Assembly (NCBI GenBank): GCA_032358165.1
Contig: JAALGY010000032.1
Coordinates: 186,001-250,000 of the forward strand
Length of the DNA stretch: 64,000 nt
From: Diplosphaera chodatii
Lineage: Eukaryota; Chlorophyta; Trebouxiophyceae; Prasiolales; Stichococcaceae
Direction of reading: 5' to 3'
A program made the translations under genes and the position numbers. Positions 25,701 through 35,920 of the stretch are shown piece by piece. The notes below the pieces were generated by a model, which was not told where the DNA came from, searched no databases, and worked only from the letters and a program-made list of their open reading frames with translations. Each line of letters starts with the position of its first letter. The first letter of the stretch is position 1.

Positions 25701-26773
25701 CTCCTGCATAATGGTGTTATTCAGGCTTGGTCTGTGAATGGCGACCCACCCACGGCGTAGGAGTGTGCTCTGCAGGTCTTCGATGCCTTGTGCACCTGCA
25801 GCGTCTCACCATAGACATCAGAACTGTGAGGGCCGACCCGCTGCTTGGTATGCTGGAGGTGTGTGAGTATGCACAACTGCCTGCTGTCTCCCCAGCTGGC
25901 TAGTAGTGGTTCATGTATGCTTGCAGCTCGGAGACCTGGTGTCCTGGTGTCCGACTGCCCTGTTGACATCTTCTGCTGCTGCTGCCGCAGGCACTCACCT
26001 CATGCAACAATCTGACATGGCTGGAGCTGACTGATACCGAAACTTCGGTGTGTCAATGCGCTCCCTTTCCGTTGCTGCATCTGCACTGTGATGCGCATTT
26101 GCATGCCAGCCAGTGCGTGCTCCGTTCATCCATCCGCATGCTGGACGCAACCTGCACAATGGTGTTCTTGACAAACCTTTGCATGCACCCAGAAGATGTA
26201 AGATTGTCATAGGACATTGGCGCCGGGCACCTGAAGGCACTGGCGGCGTTGTCGCAGCTGACAACGCTGTATCTTGGTGTCCTGCGCTGGGCACATGATG
26301 CCACCAGACTCGGTCTCGGGTGGCTGGCGGCCCGCTTGCCCCGCTTGCGCGTCCTGAACGCACATCCAACACTGCTGGTGCGACCATGCTGCCCGCCAGC
26401 GCGTTCGTGCATAGCCTGGAAACTGTCTCAGGCATGTGTCACTCTGCGGCTGCCAGCACTAATATAACAAACGTACGGGTATTGCCCATGCATACACTTG
26501 CAGTCACGCACGCAGGGGAGACCTCTGTTTGGCAAGCCTGCAGCCTGCTGCAACTGCGATCAGCTGGGATTGCGATCAGACCAACAATGTCACGGTTTGA
26601 TGTAACTGCTGTAGGGTCACGCCATGAGCGATGCATCGCTGCTGCACAGCCGCCGCCCTGTAGCTAGCTATGAGCTGCGTGATCTGCCGGGGCGCTGGTT
26701 GCGGCGGTGGCCCCGGCGCGCCCAGCTGGGCTGGTATCCTGCGTGCTGCCTGTGGGATGTGCCGGGTTACTAG
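22716..26773 (+). CDS. FBX3: F-box/leucine-rich-repeat protein, paralogue of FBX1
   Basis: Fourteen exons: 22716-22837, 22977-23124, 23240-23362, 23642-23749, 23897-24048, 24145-24290, 24457-24564, 24724-24856, 25069-25261, 25547-25658, 25776-25858, 25991-26047, 26213-26377 and 26615-26773. Exon order and phases equal those of FBX1, seven exon lengths are identical, and the product is 602 residues. The F-box exon is nearly identical to that of FBX1, whereas the LRR exons differ much more (for example HLTNLTHLTI, GLTKLQDLHI). The C-terminal exon keeps the basic SYELRDLPGRWLRRWPRRA segment. Intron 1 starts with GC instead of GT, so it is either a GC-AG intron or a damaged donor. No frameshift or internal stop is seen elsewhere. 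Probably an SCF substrate receptor. Confidence 0.85.
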
Positions 26774-27604
26774 AGGCTCCACTGCGTGGCTGTGAGACAA
26801 GTGATTCCTCATCAGCGGCAGCAGGCAGGGATGTGCCTCCAGGCTGTGGCCTGCCAGGAGGTATGCAGTGGTTCATGATCATGCAGCACTTCTTGCATCA
26901 GGCATGCATAGCAGTGCACACACCATCAGCTCATCAGCGCAAGTCCACGTGCTGGGTGTATTAGGTGTTAGGATGATGATGTTAGGGTTAGAGGCCTTCT
27001 GTGGTTTTCATGACGTCGAGCATCGATGATCAGTGCTGGAATGGATGCAACAACAGGTGGTCGGTGTTATGTGTGGCGCTTTCCTTTGCAGTGTTCTTGA
27101 AGTGCTATGTATGTGCAGGAGCGTCACGAGTTTCCTCTTCTTTCAATGCCATCATGCATGCATCATCATGACCTGAAGTCAAGACCGTCTAGGCACATGC
27201 CCAGCACTGTATGAATAGCTCAGATGTTCAGGTCATCATGATGATTCCTTGCGGACCATGAAAGCTGTAGACGATCGACCTTGCAAATAGAGCTGCTGCG
27301 TGGAAGCCATATATACACATGGCTGTGAAATTTCTTCCAAACAATAGGGGTGGCGATCCATAATGGCATCGTGCCCTCGGATCTACATACGTCATTCCCT
27401 CAAGGCTGGTGCACACTGCCTGCGGAGCACCTGGACTCCTCGGTCATATCGGCCGATCATCAAACTATCTTCGAGAGGCAAAGCTGGGCATTGGCAACGG
27501 CTTCATCTGCGGCCCAGGCGTGCAGTCCAGTCAAGCGCAGCCGCTTCAATGCAAAGCACATCGAAGGTCCACACAGATAGATCCACAACACAAAGCAGCC
27601 CCAC
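26774..27604. other. Gap after FBX3 with no supported gene
   Basis: The stretch includes CATGCATGCATC near 27152 and CATCATGATGAT near 27235. A minus-strand frame at 27416-27228 could be a diverged downstream exon of X4, but it matches none of the other copies. Confidence 0.4.
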
Positions 27605-28016
27605 CTCGGACAAGGGCCTGCCGGGGTGCGCCCTCTGCCAGACGGCCTGGTAGCTTGCAAACATATTGGTGAGGCTGTTTTTGATGGCGGGCAGCTCTTC
27701 CTGCTCTGCTGGTGTGAAGTCCGATATCTGCAATGCAGAGAGGGATGCTATGAAGCCCGGTGCACACGATGATGAGTTCTTACCGAACATGGTGCCAACA
27801 TGCGGACGTGAGGAACAACAGGTTGCTGGTCCAGCGCTGGCAGCAGGTGTGTTGACCCCAGCGCCACAAGGCACACGGTGAACTTGGATTTTGGTGCAAT
27901 GGCACACCTCCTGGTCCTCCTTGTATTTGGCAAGCAGTTCGTCGGCCTGTCTGATGGGCCAGTCGTCAGGCATTATTGAAGCGCTCGTTTGCCGGTGCAT
28001 CAGCAGATGTGGCCAT
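27605..28016 (-). pseudogene. X4: truncated X-family copy
   Basis: Two X exons are recognisable. The first, ending at 27908, encodes DDWPIRQADELLAKYKED. The second, 27727-27605, is exactly 123 nt and encodes SDFTPAEQEELPAI and the rest of the 41-residue module. In the first exon the frame from the ATG at 28016 is shifted relative to X3 and reaches a stop, so only a short form starting at the ATG of MPDDWP would be in frame. The 15-, 48- and 39-residue modules expected further along the minus strand are not found. No F-box gene is paired with it. It is most likely a decayed remnant. Confidence 0.55.
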
Positions 28017-28496
28017 GATACACAGTCTGCAGGTGCGCTGCACTAGGAGGCACAAGTCAGATGTTCTACAGAGCGGGCGCGTGCAGAGTTGTTAGCTAGC
28101 TATCCTGGACTCTGAGATCAGCGTGCCCGTGGCTGCCAGCTGCAATATGGGAATTCAGGATGCAAACTTTCCATCATGTCGATTGGAACCCTGAAACCGC
28201 GGATTAAATGACAAAGTGCTTGTTACTTTGCATGCACCCCAAGGGCTCACAGCTCCGCAGAACGATCGACCACTCAAGGTTTTCGGTAGGGTAGTGCAGC
28301 CGCCGTGCATGGAGCAAGCAGCAGCCTCAGCCCAGCAGGAGGACCCCGGCGCGGCGGCACACAGGTCATGTCAATACACGCAGCCGGTCTATCTCCAGCA
28401 TATGTAGCACCGCCAATGAGCAATCGATCATGGAAAGGAGGCTTAACATAAAGGCATCTAAAGCAGCGTGTCTGCCCATTACAGCACCACAGTTGC
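28017..28496. other. Gap between X4 and the repeat gene
   Basis: No exon or RNA gene is recognised here. Confidence 0.4.
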
Positions 28497-29033
28497 ATGA
28501 TGGCACCACTTATTTGCCGCAGGGCTGTGGGGGCCGGCAGGTGTGGTGTGGTGCGCACTCTGCCCAGCGTTGATGTGCCGACGCTGCCATCTGTGGACAT
28601 CCCCACTCTCACCCTGGACCTGCCGACGCTGCCATCTGTGGACATCCCCACTCTCACCCTGGACCTGCCGACCCTGCCATCGGTGGACCTGCCCACGCTC
28701 ACCCTGGACCTGCCGACGCTGCCATCTGCTGTGGACCTGCCGACTCTGACGCTGGACATTCCCACCCTGCCATCGGTGCACCTGCCACGCTCACCCTGGA
28801 CTTGCCAACGCTGCCATCTGTGGACACAAGAAGGGGTGTGGTGTGGTAAAAAAGATCTAGACCATGTGGTGCTGTATGTCCAATCCAAGTCTTTGTCATT
28901 GAGACCAGCGGCCGCCCCAAAACTGCTCAAATTGCAACCGCCGCCCGCCAACAGGACGACAGCTCATCCAGGAGCCTGGCACCTCGCAAAACCTGACAAA
29001 GTAACCTGCTGCACGCTGCCGCCACACCGCTGA
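28497..29033 (+). CDS. Hypothetical Leu/Pro/Thr repeat protein
   Basis: An open frame from 28497 encodes about five copies of a 15-residue repeat of the form PTLPSVDIPTLTLDL. The alternating hydrophobic-proline pattern suggests a structural or surface protein. In the fifth repeat one base is missing, so the frame leaves the pattern (HLPRSPW) and continues as unrelated sequence to 29033. An intron before that point could avoid the shift, but I found no clear pair of splice sites. The opposite strand is also open across the repeat, so strand is inferred only from the protein-like pattern. Not a recognised family. Confidence 0.3.
   Translation: MMAPLICRRAVGAGRCGVVRTLPSVDVPTLPSVDIPTLTLDLPTLPSVDIPTLTLDLPTLPSVDLPTLTLDLPTLPSAVDLPTLTLDIPTLPSVHLPRSPWTCQRCHLWTQEGVWCGKKDLDHVVLYVQSKSLSLRPAAAPKLLKLQPPPANRTTAHPGAWHLAKPDKVTCCTLPPHR
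28578..28827 (+). repeat. 45-bp minisatellite, about 5.5 copies
   Basis: Units lie at 28578-28622, 28623-28667, 28668-28712, 28713-28760 (48 nt, one extra codon), 28761-28804 (44 nt) and a partial copy to about 28827. The first two units are identical, which points to recent expansion or homogenisation. Confidence 0.85.
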
Positions 29034-29411
29034 GGCCAGCTGGCAGCAGCGCCGCAGTTTACCCCGCACCCCGGACCATCGCCACTGCCCATCTGTTAAT
29101 GCCCACACGATTGCTGAGAGGCCGACGCCCAGGGCCGCCCGCATGGCGCGGCACTGCTTGATGGCAAATGACACCGGATCACAAGCGTACTAAACACAGA
29201 AGCAGACCAGCCTCCGGACACTACCACATACCCCCGCCCAGGAAGCACCAGCCAGATGGCCGCCATCTTCCAGGCACACGCATGCAAAAGCTGAACCAAA
29301 ATCATACACGACGATACAGAGGCAGTCCAGCTAAACACCGCACACCGCCGAACACCCTCGGCTGAGGAGCGTCAACCAGATGTCCGCCCTGTCCAGCCTC
29401 ACATGCAAAAG

Positions 29412-29490
29412 TCCGATAACCCGGATTCGAACCAGGGACCGTTCGATGGCCGCAGAGTTGCAGCTGCTTCCTACTTCCACTACAGTCGCG
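29412..29490 (-). pseudogene. tRNA-Tyr 3' fragment
   Basis: On the minus strand the sequence has an anticodon loop CTGTAG, a 32-nt stretch in the place of an intron (29479-29448), the 3' anticodon strand TCGAA, a variable region, the T-arm CCTGG-TTCGAAT-CCGGG, the 3' acceptor strand TTATCGG and a discriminator A. No D-arm or 5' acceptor strand is found upstream. Only three of five anticodon-stem pairs form with the adjacent CGCGA. It is a 5'-truncated tRNA gene. Confidence 0.7.
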
Positions 29491-31351
29491 GTTGGGCCCA
29501 AAGTGGGTACCCAAGTGGAGTGGGACGAAGATCTGCATCGCCTTCCTGCTGTCGACATCACCTTCCAGCACCAGCAACGCAGCAAGTATCAACTGACCTT
29601 ACTGATGGAACTTGCAATGTGTACTTCGCAAGCGACCCGTCGTGATCGTTCGCAGACGTTCACAAGATGGTGTCAATCAGTTTAACCGCGTCAGAGCCAC
29701 GTGTGAACGGCCCAGATGTTGCACCGTGAGCTGCATCCGTGGAACCGCAAGGCCTTGTTGCCGTGCATACGCAGTTCTGCGAGCAGTGCGCTGTTGACAA
29801 TGGCAAGCAGCTCTTGAAGGCTGCAGGTAGCATAGCAACCGCTGCAGTCCGCCTCGATTCCACGTCGAGGGTTTTGCATGCGGCGTATAGGCTCTTGACA
29901 ATCCTACCGAGTGCAGACTGCATTTGTTTGCTGCGTGCAGCACACTCACAGACCTCAGCTGGAAGGCTTAAAGAGCTGAAGCCGCCGTGTGTCTGACTCT
30001 CTGCGGGCTGGCGCAGGAAGCTGGTGGCTCGGCAGTGGCCTTGGAGCGCTTGCTGGTGACTTTCTTACTGCAGCCGAACGTGCAAGGCAGTCCCTGTTAG
30101 GCGGGCCATCTTTTAAAGGATCACCTCCCTCGGTGGCTCTCTGATCCTGCATGCACCTGGCTTTGCAGGTTGTTGCACAGCTACTACCGACGGCGTAGGC
30201 ATGGCCGCTGCCGGAGCACCTATGCCCGGCGGCACTGGCACATCTGCTGCTGCTGGCGCCTCTGGCACTGCCGGCAGTTCCACCCTGGGCGGTACCTCGG
30301 CAGCCAGCAGCATGTAGGAGTCCCTGCCATGCTCCTGAGTGCAGACACTCATGCATGGGCTGTACAGGGCATGGCATGATCAAATCCATGTTCCCAGGCG
30401 GCAGCACATGCACCACGTCTTGGCGGTGCGTCACGTCTCGAACCAAACATTTGCTGTGTCTGGCTGGGAACGTAGGTGGCTCGACACCACCCAAAACCCG
30501 GAGCCGCCGCCTGCGCCTGCCTTTGCCCCGGGCCAGCAGGCGGTAGAGGTGGAGCAGGAGGCCCCAACGCACCCGCCGCGCTGCATCGACTGCAGCACAT
30601 GCGATGTTGCAGGGTGCTGCAGCCCACAGCATCTGGGCCTGTTGTACTACCCTCACTATGCTCCCGAAGAGTGATGGTACGTCTGTGCAGTGGTCGGTTG
30701 GCAAGTAGCTGAAGCCGGCAGCAGACGGTTACTCGGGCAGTGGCTGGCTGCACCTGCTTGTGTTTGCTTTTGGTGTTGGCAATAGCACTTGCCCAAGTGC
30801 CAAGAATGTACTCGAAGCCACAACATGTCCAATGTGACCAACTCAGTTGCCACTCTATCTGCTATCTACCAATTGAACGATTTGTCACTTACAAAATCAG
30901 TGTCATCCCCTCCCAATCCTCGGCAGGGAAATGGATGCGGCTGTGGTGATGGCCGGCAGGGGCCTGCATCCTGCAGCTCGCTATGGCACCCCCAATTCTG
31001 GCCCACCCATGCATCACACGTGCCAGACCTTGCCTGCCGACCGTCTATGTGCAATGTGTTCTTCACTAGGACTGTTTGCCAGGATTGCTTTTGCATGATG
31101 TGTTACAAACAGCCCGGGTGCTCCACTGCTGATTACAGAGCAAGGCAAACACATACTACACATGCAGACCCCAAGTGTCCTGCACCAACACAGCTGCTGC
31201 AGCTGTGAACGTGGGTAGCGACGCTCTGAACATATAACGAGACTTGAGATGTCTAACGCCATCCAAGCCGCGTGACTGTGAGCGCAACAGCTAGCACTAC
31301 TGTTGTGACAGATACCTCCGTAACACGGTTCATAGCTGTGACTCTCAAGAC
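29491..31351. other. Region with scattered candidate exons only
   Basis: Three candidates stand out. A minus-strand exon at 29820-29725 (LQELLAIVNSALLAELRM) is bounded by good splice sites. A plus-strand Gly/Ala/Ser-rich frame runs over about 30170-30318 (MAAAGAPMPGGTGTS), ending in a stop. A plus-strand frame near 30926-31100 ends in a stop after Cys-rich sequence. I could not join any of these into a gene. Confidence 0.35.
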
Positions 31352-32440
31352 TCAGATAGGACGGAACACAGGGTTGCGCGGATGCTTTGCCTGTTTGCAC
31401 ACATACCGGTACCCATTCGTATACCATGGGCCACCACGGCGGCGACGCCCCATGCCCGACTTCCGCTGTTGGCAGGGCACATACAGAGTTAGCAACCATG
31501 CCTGCAGAGACCGCTGGCCATAGACATAGGCATGCATGGCAAGTATGACCATGTGCACAAGCAGGGCCCAGAGCAAGAGATATGGGGGACGAGCAGCATG
31601 CAGTAGGCCTACCTTTGGTGGCACATCAGGTGGCTCATATGACACGCCAGCCGCGTCAGGCAGCGCAGATGACACGCCGGCCATATTGGAGAGCAGCATG
31701 AAGGGACTGGACGCTGATGACTCGGTAAGCTCAACTGCCACATCGTCTTCACGATCCTGCAACCAGAATTCCACGGGTAGTACATACAATGCATACAGTG
31801 AGGAGCCCAGCAGCAGCAGCGTGGGCACTGCAATATTAGTGCAGGTCAGATTCCGCAGCACATACGTATACCGGTAGGTGTTTGGCAAATGCAGTGACCT
31901 TGAATCGTTGCAGCCGGCCCTGTCGTCCAAGGGTCGTCCTGAAATCTGGCCTGGGCATTTCTGGCACCTGCACACACAGACGTGCACGCAGGTCATCAAC
32001 GAAGCGCTGGTATGGTGGCTGCAGAAGGGCTTCCACTGGGGTTGGCTGTCCTTATAATATGACATCGGATCATCCAACCTTGCATGGATCCCCGTCAGAC
32101 TGCCCGGGCTGATACATCTCCCAGTGAAGCGCGTAGCGCTCGGCCAAACCGTCCTTGATGGCGGGCAGCTCGTCCTTCTCTGCCGGAGTGAAGTCCTTCT
32201 GCTGCGGCATGCAGCAGTCCGTCGCTTCCAACCTCAGAGAACATGCTGGGGATGAACATACGAGGCGGTGCAGGCATGCATGGGGCACAGCAGCGTGGGT
32301 TGCGCAGCATGCGCTGCCAGAGATTGGCATTGCAACACCTATGCAAGGCAGGATACACCACAACGGCGCACCCCAGCCTCCTCGAGGAACGCAGAAAGCA
32401 CTGCGTCGATCTGCCTGACCACCCACACTTCCTTCTTCAT
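31352..32440 (-). CDS. X5: short X-family protein, intact
   Basis: Five exons: 32440-32372 (MKKEVWVVRQIDAVLSAFL), 32201-32079 (KDFTPAEKDELPAI, 41 residues), 31967-31872 (PEMPRPDF), 31756-31613 (DREDDVAVEL, 48 residues) and 31465-31352 (RKSGMGRRRRGG, stop). All junctions are phase 0 and GT-AG, giving 181 residues. The 123-nt and 144-nt exon lengths equal those of X1 and of the AP2-X gene. The third module is longer, and the last lacks the usual PAPEGLEWPGPD sequence and is instead basic. There is no Arg-rich N-terminal exon, unless a splice acceptor at 32458 joins an upstream exon I could not find. It has no F-box partner. Function unknown. Confidence 0.6.
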
Positions 32441-32903
32441 GTCGGACCAACGAAGTACTAGCAAATGGGTTGCGCGCCCTGGCACCGCCGCAGGTGGCAA
32501 ACAGTCACAGCCAATCGCACGTTAATTGCTGCCACGCGTGTGCTTCAGATACAGGCGTTTCAAGCAGTAGTTGTGGGGGCCAGGTGCGTGAGTGCTTGAC
32601 TGCACATGTACTCGCAGCCTGGGATGCGAGGGTGCAGAAACAAACTCGCAGCGAGCGAAGTGTGATGGATCAGTCTTGCCTTGTTGCGCTTCTCAAAATG
32701 AGCTGTCGTATGCAAAGCAATGCATCCTTTGCCCGTTCACCCATTTGCACGCTGATGTTGGTTTCACCCGCCCATGGGCGCCTTGATGGTGGTGGGTACT
32801 ATCCACCCATGTCCTCATTGGGTCGTGCGTGCCGTGGATTTCTGAGAAAACGGCGTCTGCACCATGTATATTAAATTAAAAGACACTAGCCATGGGTAGC
32901 ACG
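32441..32903. other. 5' side of X5, no supported gene
   Basis: A short match to the cassette 5' regions (CAGCCTGGGATGCGAGG near 32618) suggests that this was once a cassette promoter. No F-box exon follows. Confidence 0.35.
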
Positions 32904-32996
32904 CCGGACATAGCTCAGTGGTAGCAGCGGTCGACTGTAGCTAGGGTTTAAGCAGTGGTCATCGACAGGTCCCTGGTTCGATCCCGGGTGTCCGGA
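32904..32996 (+). tRNA. tRNA-Tyr (GUA) with a 20-nt intron
   Basis: Acceptor strands CCGGACA and TGTCCGG pair perfectly and are followed by discriminator A at 32996. Anticodon GTA lies at 32937-32939 in loop CTGTAG. The anticodon stem GTCGA/TCGAC is perfect, and an intron of about 20 nt follows position 37 (32941-32960), as in most eukaryotic tRNA-Tyr genes. The T-arm is CCTGG-TTCGATC-CCGGG. One oddity: the D-stem has an extra C (GCTC opposite GCAGC), which would be a bulge. Four T residues follow closely (32999-33002), a plausible RNA polymerase III stop. Confidence 0.85.
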
Positions 32997-33182
32997 ATTT
33001 TATTGGTGGCCAGTGTAGCGTCTTCAATAAGAAATACCGCTACCAGATTACAGCGTTTCGAGACCAATCATGCAGAACAGCTCAGACATGCTGGGTTGCT
33101 TCACTGGCGACCAAACCTTTGCAGAATGCATACTTCCGAAAGTTGTAGGGGTGGCAGAGCTTCGTCTTTGCATCGGTTGCAG

Positions 33183-33838
33183 TGCTGTACAAGGACAGCG
33201 ACGCTTTTGTTGCAACATCGCTGATGTATGAGCGCAGCAGCATCGTCAGCCACGGGACAGCTGCGCCTCTCAGCCTGGTACGGTGGGATTTACACCTGAA
33301 ATCACTGCGGCATAAGCAATGGCATGCGGCCGCAAATCACGCTGGCATAGCGTATGAATGCGCAGGACAGCTGATGCCGCCATGGAGGTCCACATTCGCA
33401 TTCACAGCCGCAGTGGTGTCATTGCGCTCCCTGCAGGCGAAGGTACTGCAGCGCATGTCCTCAAGCGGCCCCCACTGACTTTTCATGTGCTGTCTTGGCG
33501 GCAGCAGCGCTTGCAGCACAACGGACAGCTGCACAACCAGCCTGCAACAGCAGCCTGCATGCAGCAGCCGAACCTTGGCCTGCTGCAGCGCAGCCGACAT
33601 ATGGGCTGCAGCGTAAGGTGCCGCATGCATATATGCCGCCACCAATGGATGTACCCTCTAGGGCCGCAGTGAGCGTGCCACCAGTGCTGCTGCAACCAGA
33701 CACCCAGGCCCAGCACTGAAGCAAGCCGTGCTCATTTCTGCTTGCCGGCAACCACAGGCCAGCAGCCAGCTGAATAATGGGGCGGCACGCCAACGCCACA
33801 GACACTCGAGTCAGGATAAATTGAACTTTTAAATTGAA
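33183..33838 (+). CDS. Hypothetical protein, 3' exons
   Basis: Exons 33183-33277 (LYKDSDAFVATSLMYERSS), 33371-33442 (LMPPWRSTFAFTAAVVSL) and 33505-33612 (QRLQHNGQLHN, donor GTAAGG) join in phase 0. A last exon probably starts near 33655 and runs to a stop near 33838. The 5' part was not found; an ATG near 33088 is possible but out of phase. No domain is recognised. It starts just downstream of the tRNA. Confidence 0.35.
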
Positions 33839-34260
33839 CTTTCAGCACTGTGTATACCAATATGCTGTCGATGCGAGATTCCGCCCGATGTGCCTTTCGC
33901 AAGCTGATGCAACACCGAAATTTTGATAGGCAGGAGGTTCAGCAACATCGAGGATGAATGTCATGCTTGTGACCGACCGCACCTACGTACCAGTATAAAG
34001 CCTTTTTCCCCACGGGTGGAAATTTGGAGAAATGGAGAGAAACACAGCTTCTCTGGAGCAAACATACCACTTGAGAAACTTGGTTCAATATGAAAATTCT
34101 CTCTGGATTTCCCTTCAGGCAAAATGTTACAGAAGGTGTTTCTCTGAATTTATCTATGTTTCTCCAAAATTCTCCACAGTACCACAGAACGTTTGCTTAT
34201 GTTTCTCCACGCACGTTACTCCCGATTTACTCATGTCTCTCTTGAAAGATAGCACAAGCC
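33800..34260. other. AT-rich island with TTTCTCC/GGAGAAA motifs
   Basis: This stretch is visibly richer in A and T than its surroundings. It has a tandem duplication of AAATTGAACTTT at its left end and several GGAGAAA/GGAGAGAAA and TTTCTCC/TTTCTCTG motifs in opposite orientations between about 34025 and 34210. It codes for nothing recognisable. It may be a decayed mobile element. Confidence 0.45.
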
Positions 34261-34428
34261 TGTCGTCCCGTGTTTCGCCACACGCATCAGATGCACAGGT
34301 CACAGTGAACACAGGAGTGGCGGCAGACACATGCTCCTCCCATGGTACAGTTGTACAGCAGCACCCCGCCATTTCACTTGCTGGCGCTGGCCCTGTCATC
34401 CGCCGAGTCCTCCGCCGCATGGCTGTCA

Positions 34429-35920
34429 CTATTGCCGTGGGCGCTGCTGGACGCGCCTCCGCCGCTGCGCTTGCACTGGCAGCTGGGCGGCTGCGTTGCT
34501 CCTGCTGGGGGTGCGCTCCCGTGTCGTATTTCCCAGCACTGCATTGCCCTGCAGCCCCAGGCGCAGGCCATCAAGTCGCTACCATCAAGCCAAGACCATC
34601 AAGTCAATACCATCAGGTCAATACGCATCAGGTCAATACGTATCTACCTATGTACAACACGCAATGACATGCCAGCTTTTGCGTCCGCTGCATAAATGTG
34701 GCCACCTGTCCCCATGCAACTCGCAGGTGAGCACACTCATGCTCAGCGGGCATGCCTCAGCACCACCTGGTGCCACCAAGATGATCAGCCGATCTAGGCG
34801 CTGCAACTTCACTGCACATCATACACTGCACACCACCGACAACTGGTGCTGACCTGCGAGGCAGCCAGCAGGTCGGCAATGGCGACGCCACCGGCGGCGG
34901 CTGCGGACTGCGTGGTCTTCTTACGCCGCTGCGCAGGCGGTAAGAAGCGCTCCAGCGCTGCAGCGCCGCTTCGCCGCTTGCGGCTCTTGGTCGACTGCTG
35001 TGTGGGCACCTGCGCTCAAGGGCAGCTACAGGATCAGGCACGCTCAGCGCATCATGACCGCAGTAGCAAGTCCTGGCTGGGAAAAGACGAAATGGAATGT
35101 GCCCCGCACGGCACACCTTGCGTGTCGTGCCAGCACTACTGCTGCTGACACGCAAGTGCAAAGCCAGACAGTCGATTGACGCACCGTCTGTGAGGCGCCT
35201 CCGGCTGCCAGCTGCCCAGAAGACGCGGCCGCCCGGCCAGAGTCTGCGCGCAGCAGCTCCACAGGGTACCTGCACATGACGAAGTTCAAAGCTTCACCGA
35301 AAGGAAGGCTGCTGCTCGCCACAGCATGGTGGGTTTGACAGCACGAACCATGCACGCAGTGTTGTACCTGCGGCAGCAGTTGCATGTCTGGAGCGCTTGC
35401 AGCTGCGCACTTGCGTCAAGCTGTATGGGGGTGCACACAGGGTGTAGGAACTGGGAAAGGTCATGCTTGGAGTACAGCCGAAGGCCCACACGATGGTGCA
35501 ACCCTTGTCGAGGTCCGACACCATCATGCTGCGGCAGTCCTCCCAGCTGCCCAGCGCATCCCAGCCAGGTCACCAGCAGTCACGCGGCAGTCGATGTGCA
35601 CTGCCGCCACCTCCGGCGGGCAAGGCACAAGCCTCAGGCCACAGGGTGTGTCAGCGCTCCCTGCCGGGGAACGGGCAACTGTGTCATTAATATGCACAGC
35701 ATGTCTGGGCCACATACAGGACAGCAGCCACAGGCAACGTGCCGACCCCAGTTCACGCACAGCACTAAAAGCAGGCTTAAGGGCCATCGAATGCTGCTCG
35801 AATGGGTGTGACAGCCAGCACTGTTTGCATGTGCTGCGGCCATGAATGCACTTTGGCGGCAGCAACCACTGCAGCCTGCAGCAGGTCTATCTCATCATCC
35901 AGCAGGCGCTTGATCGGGAC
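34429..35920 (-). CDS. Hypothetical basic protein (3' part of gene)
   Basis: Exons 35920-35852 (VPIKRLLDDEIDLLQAAVV), 35546-35492 (WEDCRSMMVSDLDKGCTI), 35420-35368 (LDASAQLQALQTCNCC), 35269-35185 (YPVELLRADSG), 35009-34854 (STKSRKRRSG and QRRKKTTQSA) and 34548-34429 (basic, ending QRRRRVQQRPRQ, stop) lie in order on the minus strand. Splice phases agree from the second to the last exon. One exon between 35852 and 35546 is missing from the model, and the gene extends upstream. Two Lys/Arg clusters look like nuclear localisation signals. No family is recognised. Confidence 0.45.

Noticed and set aside
28497..29033. Repeat protein on the minus strand
   Set aside because: The minus frame is open across the repeat, but its Arg/Ser/Gly pattern is what the reverse of the plus repeat must give. 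The plus pattern is more protein-like, and neither is proven.
31352..32077. Single 241-codon minus-strand frame through X5
   Set aside because: It reads through three phase-0 introns that happen to be open. The 144-nt exon and the splice sites agree with the other X copies, so the spliced model is preferred.
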